Source: Leclercia sp. LSNIH1
Lineage (GTDB): Bacteria > Pseudomonadota > Gammaproteobacteria > Enterobacterales > Enterobacteriaceae
Direction of reading: 5' to 3'
Assembly (NCBI RefSeq): GCF_002902985.1
Contig: NZ_CP026167.1
Location: 3,100,001 to 3,164,000 of the forward strand
Length of the DNA: 64,000 nt
Both the position numbers and the translations under genes were made by a program. A model generated the notes under the pieces. The model was given only the letters and a program-made list of their open reading frames with translations. It did not search any database and was not told the origin of the DNA. Within the stretch, counting starts at the first letter, position 1. The number at the start of each line of letters is the position of its first letter. This document shows positions 61,757-64,000 of this stretch, in pieces.

Positions 61757-61915
61757 GATGATTCCCTCTCATTTGCCCTTGTCGCCAGGCTGGCGGAACA
61801 TTTCTTTAACCTGATGCGCGTTAATCACTCCACCTCATCCGACTATTCATATGCCGTCGGCGGCTACTTCGTGGGCTCCATGCCTGGGTGGTTCGTGGTG
61901 CGTCTTGGTGATACT

Positions 61916-61944
61916 AGTAAATCACCACTTTACTATCCGGTCAA
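61916..61944 (-). promoter_or_regulatory. Predicted PL promoter of the prophage
   Basis: On the minus strand TTGACC (61939–61944), a 17-bp spacer and TTTACT (61916–61921) form a sigma-70 promoter with the same -10 as the predicted PR. It would drive the left early operon down to int. It is covered by operator OL1. Confidence 0.75.
61917..61933. promoter_or_regulatory. Repressor operator OL1
   Basis: GTAAA-TCACCAC-TTTAC, a 17-bp dyad with exactly the arms found twice between cI and cro. It covers the spacer and -10 of PL, in the same placement as the OR copy over PR. Confidence 0.75.
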
Positions 61945-61962
61945 GCGTTGAAGTGATAAAAG

Positions 61963-61979
61963 GTACAGCGTTGCTTTAC
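61963..61979. promoter_or_regulatory. Repressor operator OL2 (one mismatch)
   Basis: GTACA-GCGTTGC-TTTAC differs from the operator arms at one base and shares the GC before TTTAC with both OR copies. Its centre is 46 bp from that of OL1; the two OR copies are 49 bp apart. Confidence 0.6.
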
Positions 61980-62017
61980 TTGGGTGGTTTGGGATATGAA
62001 ATTGCGTGATTGAAGAC

Positions 62018-62046
62018 AAAAAAAATCCCGACGCTAAGGTCAGGAT
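62018..62046 (-). terminator. Second terminator of the accessory module
   Basis: On the minus strand a hairpin with arms ATCC.GAC/GTC.GGAT (one mismatched pair) is followed by eight T (62018–62025). It lies about 80 bases past the first terminator and keeps transcription from the accessory genes out of the PL operon. Confidence 0.75.
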
Positions 62047-62095
62047 CATGGAGTCCGGGGTGGGGATTGATGGCGGAGCTGGTGGATGAGGGTAC

Positions 62096-62127
62096 AAAAA
62101 ACCCGGCGCGGTGGCCGGGTTTTTTTT
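62096..62127. terminator. Bidirectional terminator overlapping the DUF6414-like stop
   Basis: CCCGGC (62102–62107) and GCCGGG (62114–62119) are flanked by an A-run and eight T, so it works on both strands. The stop codon of the gene at 62126 lies inside its right flank. Confidence 0.85.
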
Positions 62128-62965
62128 ATCTAATATTCCTGAAAATAACAAGTGGTGTCATACCATATGAATTACTACTCCGTCCGGCTAATCCTCTTAT
62201 ACCGGACAGCATCCCGTGAATGCCGTCTTTCATTGAATTTGGCTCAAAAGATAAAGTATCTATTTCATCTTCTTCCGCTTCGGGAAGTGCGTCAATGAAA
62301 CCAATCACATACCACTCGCCTGGCAGACTCGAACCATATTTCAAAACCATATCATCTGGATTAATCGTCAAGTAGTCACGATTTATGGTCATCCAAATTG
62401 TTTGGCCAGCTTCGTTAATGAAATCAACCTGCAAAGTGTTTGGAACGATATTTAAAACCTCTTTCATCATTCCAAATGTTACACCAGGGGCAATGAATTG
62501 TTCTTCAACATTAAAATTGGATTTTTTGGCTTTCGGCGGCAACTTTGGCTGTTCCATTTCCATCATCTTTGCGATAAATGGAACGCTTTTTTGGAGAACT
62601 GAGATGTCAAAAATTCTCATTCTACCCTTACACAAAACAGTGCTCCCTAGGCGCTCTCCATTGAGGTCTTTTCTTATCAGCCCGTTTTCATCAAGTTTAT
62701 CAAGAAGGTTGATTGGGAGAGTCCAGGATGCATCAAAACTTTTTTCTTGAGTTTGGTTTATGGTTTCTTCAACGCCGGTTTTGGCCTTGACAATCCTTAA
62801 GTCAAACCCCGCGTCGGACATAGATTTATCAATTTCTGCCGTTATATGCTTAATGGAGGTTACGACACCTGGACCATGCATCTGAGCGAGAAGGGAAGAT
62901 GCGCGTTGATTATCGACATAAAGAAAATCATATAGTGAATCGGTGCTTTGTTGCTCTTGCTCCAT
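62126..62965 (-). CDS. DUF6414-like accessory protein in rex position
   Basis: A 279-residue soluble protein starting at ATG 62965 (MEQEQQSTDSLYDFLYVDNQ). The opening YDFLYVDNQRASSLLAQM and a later LCKGRMRIFDISVLQ segment resemble the DUF6414 group, of unknown function. The frame is open 19 codons further upstream, but AGAGGAA before 62965 and the overlap with the small ORF support this start. It lies downstream of cI on the same strand, between OL and cI, as rexAB do in lambda, so it should be expressed in the lysogen. The gene is richer in A+T than the phage backbone. Role inferred: exclusion, defence or lysogenic conversion. Confidence 0.65.
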   Translation of the reverse strand: MEQEQQSTDSLYDFLYVDNQRASSLLAQMHGPGVVTSIKHITAEIDKSMSDAGFDLRIVKAKTGVEETINQTQEKSFDASWTLPINLLDKLDENGLIRKDLNGERLGSTVLCKGRMRIFDISVLQKSVPFIAKMMEMEQPKLPPKAKKSNFNVEEQFIAPGVTFGMMKEVLNIVPNTLQVDFINEAGQTIWMTINRDYLTINPDDMVLKYGSSLPGEWYVIGFIDALPEAEEDEIDTLSFEPNSMKDGIHGMLSGIRGLAGRSSNSYGMTPLVIFRNIR

Positions 62966-63107
62966 TTTGCCATTCCTCTTTTGCTCTTTCTTTTTTTTCA
63001 GCAATTTTCCGTTGCTTTTCATCTATCTCATCAAAAAGTTGAACAAGCTCATCCTCGACCTCGTTAGGCACGCTGGGCTTGGCTTGTTTAAATAATTTTT
63101 TGAGCAT
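62928..63107 (-). CDS. Charged 59-residue protein overlapping the DUF6414-like gene
   Basis: ATG 63107, preceded by GGGGG, encodes MLKKLFKQAKPSVPNEVEDE, LVQLFDEIDEKQRKIAEKKE and RAKEEWQNGARATKHRFTI. The middle is a likely amphipathic or coiled-coil helix of alternating Glu and Lys. It overlaps the next gene by 38 bases in another frame, so translation is probably coupled and the two products may act together. No family recognised. A sigma-70-like promoter lies just upstream. Confidence 0.6.
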   Translation of the reverse strand: MLKKLFKQAKPSVPNEVEDELVQLFDEIDEKQRKIAEKKERAKEEWQNGARATKHRFTI

Positions 63108-63118
63108 GATGAACCCCC

Positions 63119-63167
63119 AAAGAGAACTGACAGCTTAAATTATGTTCTCTTTACGTTGCTAAAGCAA
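63119..63167 (-). promoter_or_regulatory. Promoter and inverted repeat of the accessory module
   Basis: On the minus strand TTGCTT (63162–63167), 17 bp, CATAAT (63139–63144) make a good sigma-70 promoter. AAAGAGAAC (63119–63127) and GTTCTCTTT (63144–63152) are a perfect 9-bp inverted repeat with a 16-base spacer that brackets the -10, and GTTGC-TAAA-GCAAC (63155–63168) covers the -35. These look like operators for a dedicated regulator. Confidence 0.55.
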
Positions 63168-63258
63168 CTTCCTACCCACCAAACAGGAGTTCCATAAAGC
63201 ACTCCTTCACCCAAGCGTCTCGTCAGGCCACTACCAGCTATGCGCCGACCAGAACACC

Positions 63259-63642
63259 TTAATCCCCTTGCGACCTAATCCGCCCCTTCATGTACTTCTC
63301 ATACAGCTCGTCCAGTTCCTTCAGGCGGATCGCGAAGATGCGGAGCATGTTCTGCTGCTCTTCTTCCGGCAGCTGGCGATAGAGCTCCAGTAGGCGCTGT
63401 TCGTCAGGCTTAAGGCCGTCTTTCTCACCAACGTCCTCGCCGAGCAGCCATGGCACAGACACGCCAGCAGCGTCAGCAACGGCCAGGGCCGACTCTTTGC
63501 TTATCTTGCCGGTTCGGAACCATCCGGTGACCGCTTGCTTACTGACATTGGCTACCTTGGCCATCTCTGTTTTGGAGAAGCCTTTGCCGTTCAATTCAGT
63601 CAGCCTGGAAATAAGGCTCTCGTTAGGATCTTTTTTATTCAT
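63259..63642 (-). CDS. cI: CI-type prophage repressor (short, no peptidase domain)
   Basis: A 127-residue repressor from ATG 63642 (MNKKDPNESLISRL). The helix-turn-helix is FSKTEMAKVANVSKQAVTGWF (about residues 25–45), followed by a Glu/Leu-rich C-terminal helix region (about 85–120, RLLELYRQLPEEEQQNMLRIF) suited to oligomerisation. There is no S24 self-cleavage domain, so induction cannot use RecA-driven autocleavage and may need an antirepressor. No ribosome-binding site precedes the ATG; see the PRM entry. A longer frame to 63726 crosses the operators and is not coding. Confidence 0.85.
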   Translation of the reverse strand: MNKKDPNESLISRLTELNGKGFSKTEMAKVANVSKQAVTGWFRTGKISKESALAVADAAGVSVPWLLGEDVGEKDGLKPDEQRLLELYRQLPEEEQQNMLRIFAIRLKELDELYEKYMKGRIRSQGD

Positions 63643-63648
63643 GCGTGG

Positions 63649-63677
63649 ATTGTAAACAATAGCTTTACCAGTTGGTA
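63649..63677 (-). promoter_or_regulatory. Predicted PRM promoter, leaderless cI
   Basis: On the minus strand the -10 TACAAT (63649–63654) has only a poor -35 (TACCAA, 63672–63677), typical of an activated PRM. The transcription start would fall at or within a base or two of the cI ATG at 63642, so cI mRNA should be leaderless, as in lambda. Confidence 0.6.
63652..63668. promoter_or_regulatory. Repressor operator OR (PRM side)
   Basis: GTAAA-CAATAGC-TTTAC, same arms as OL1 and the PR-side copy. It overlaps the PRM -10, so binding here would shut off cI. Confidence 0.75.
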
Positions 63678-63689
63678 GGCAGGCGTGTA

Positions 63690-63718
63690 TTGACTCAATG
63701 GTAAATTGGTGCTTTACT
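63690..63718 (+). promoter_or_regulatory. Predicted PR promoter
   Basis: TTGACT (63690–63695), a 17-bp spacer and TTTACT (63713–63718). It should start near 63725, with AAGGAGG (63729–63735) ahead of the cro ATG at 63740. Confidence 0.75.
63701..63717. promoter_or_regulatory. Repressor operator OR (PR side)
   Basis: GTAAA-TTGGTGC-TTTAC. It covers the spacer and -10 of PR. Its arms and placement match OL1 over PL. Confidence 0.78.
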
Positions 63719-63739
63719 TTGCTCACTTAAGGAGGTCCT

Positions 63740-63949
63740 ATGACTGGTATTGAAAATGCAATTCTCCGATCTGGCTCGGCCAGCGCGCTTGGCGCTTTAA
63801 TCGGCGTTTCAAAAATGGCCGTTTCGTTGTGGCGCCGTAAAGGCATTCCTGCTGAAAGAGTGCTGCCAGTGTTTGAGGCCACCGGCGTAACTCCCCACGA
63901 ACTGCGCCCCGATCTCTACCCAAACCCCACTGATGGTTTACCAAAGTAG
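63740..63949 (+). CDS. YdaS/Cro-like regulator
   Basis: A 69-residue helix-turn-helix protein in cro position: MTGIENAILRSGSASALGAL, then IGVSKMAVSLWRRKGIPAER and the YdaS-family ending VTPHELRPDLYPNPTDG. It is the first gene of the right early operon behind PR and has an excellent AAGGAGG. It should bind the OR operators and oppose cI. The DicC/YdaS name group is common in Rac and Qin-like prophages. Confidence 0.88.
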   Translation: MTGIENAILRSGSASALGALIGVSKMAVSLWRRKGIPAERVLPVFEATGVTPHELRPDLYPNPTDGLPK

Positions 63950-63960
63950 GAGCACTAACA

Positions 63961-64000
63961 ATGCAAACACAATCTTTTCAACAGAATAACAGAGCGCAAA
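63961..64000 (+). CDS. Start of the next right-operon gene (partial)
   Basis: ATG 63961, eleven bases after the cro stop and preceded by TAGGAGC, is open to the end of the window (MQTQSFQQNNRAQ…). Its place right after cro is that of cII or a YdaT-like gene. Only 13 residues are visible, so the identity is open. Confidence 0.5.
   Translation, partial: MQTQSFQQNNRAQ

Larger units (their letters stand above)
61757..62125. other. 369-bp OL/PL control region
   Basis: No gene is supported here; a plus-strand frame (61685–61951) runs against the 68-residue gene and over the operators. It holds the PL promoter, two OL operators and two terminators, listed separately. The untranslated leader from the PL start to the first ATG is about 150 bases. 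Confidence 0.7.
54490..64000. mobile_element. Lambdoid prophage, left arm (continues past the window)
   Basis: From integrase to at least cro and the next gene: int, xis, two small genes, recT, recE-like, small early genes, OL/PL, accessory pair, cI, OR/PR, cro. Gene order and strand use follow lambda. The left junction must lie around 54470–54490 in ydfJ. The right arm, attR and late genes are outside the window, so completeness cannot be judged. Every gene that is fully visible here is intact. Confidence 0.93.

Noticed and set aside
61685..61951. An 88-codon plus-strand frame over OL1
   Set aside because: Runs against the early phage gene and through the PL promoter; no start signal.
62966..63022. 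An upstream extension of the DUF6414-like gene by 19 codons
   Set aside because: The added residues are a Lys-rich stretch read from the overlapping small ORF; ATG 62965 has a better ribosome-binding site.
63643..63726. An upstream extension of the cI frame by 28 codons
   Set aside because: The extension crosses PRM and both OR operators; ATG 63642 fits the promoter and the domain start.
1..64000. CRISPR arrays, rRNA, tRNA and intact insertion sequences
   Set aside because: I looked for regularly spaced repeats, tRNA-like 3' ends near the prophage, and transposase-like frames, and saw none.

Overview
The window is chromosomal DNA of a member of the Enterobacteriaceae. The backbone genes match the Escherichia coli K-12 block ydgD–asr–ynfM–ynfL–mlc–ynfK–clcB–dmsD–ynfE–ynfD–ynfC–ynfB–ynfA–rspA–rspB in order and orientation, here read from the opposite strand. 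An osmU operon next to clcB and an msgA gene recall Salmonella. Overall the content suits the Enterobacter/Leclercia/Klebsiella group, but the species cannot be fixed from sequence alone.

Layout. (1) 1–11,000 is backbone: the end of an EAL phosphodiesterase, ydgD, the 27-codon ydgU, asr with an RstA box, an M32 carboxypeptidase, ynfM/ynfL, mlc, ynfK (bioD2) and clcB. A three-gene orphan Hcp (type VI secretion) unit sits between the carboxypeptidase and ynfM. (2) 11,000–46,780 is about 36 kb that E. coli K-12 lacks between clcB and dmsD. It holds the osmVWXY osmoprotectant ABC transporter, several regulator/enzyme pairs (LysR or GlxA-type regulators with an old-yellow enzyme, an alpha/beta hydrolase, an SDR and an HD hydrolase), MFS exporters, an SOS-type msgA with a LexA box, a Fur-box iutA-like receptor without aerobactin synthesis genes, and several decayed gene remnants. 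(3) 36,889–46,771 is a guanidine-use operon: tandem NtrC-like sites, a consensus sigma-54 promoter, a guanidine-I (ykkC) riboswitch, then ABC transporter genes, two carboxyguanidine-deiminase-type subunits, a biotin-dependent guanidine/urea carboxylase and allophanate hydrolase. Together they should take up guanidine and convert it to ammonium and CO2 when nitrogen is short. (4) 46,784–54,334 returns to backbone (dmsD, ynfE, ynfD, ynfC, ynfB, ynfA, rspA, rspB), but ynfF, ynfG, ynfH and speG are absent.

(5) From about 54,490 to the end is the left arm of a lambdoid prophage, inserted beside rspB as the E. coli Qin prophage is, and truncating a ydfJ-like transporter gene after 33 codons. It carries integrase, excisionase, RecT, a RecE-like nuclease, small early genes, a cI-type repressor, a YdaS/Cro-like gene and the start of a further gene. 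Four copies of a 17-bp operator (GTAAA-N7-TTTAC) mark OL and OR, two of them lying over matching PL and PR promoters. Between OL and cI, where lambda carries rexAB, lie two overlapping genes: a 59-residue charged protein and a 279-residue DUF6414-like protein, with their own promoter and double terminators. They are the best candidate here for an undescribed system, probably a lysogen-expressed accessory or defence module.
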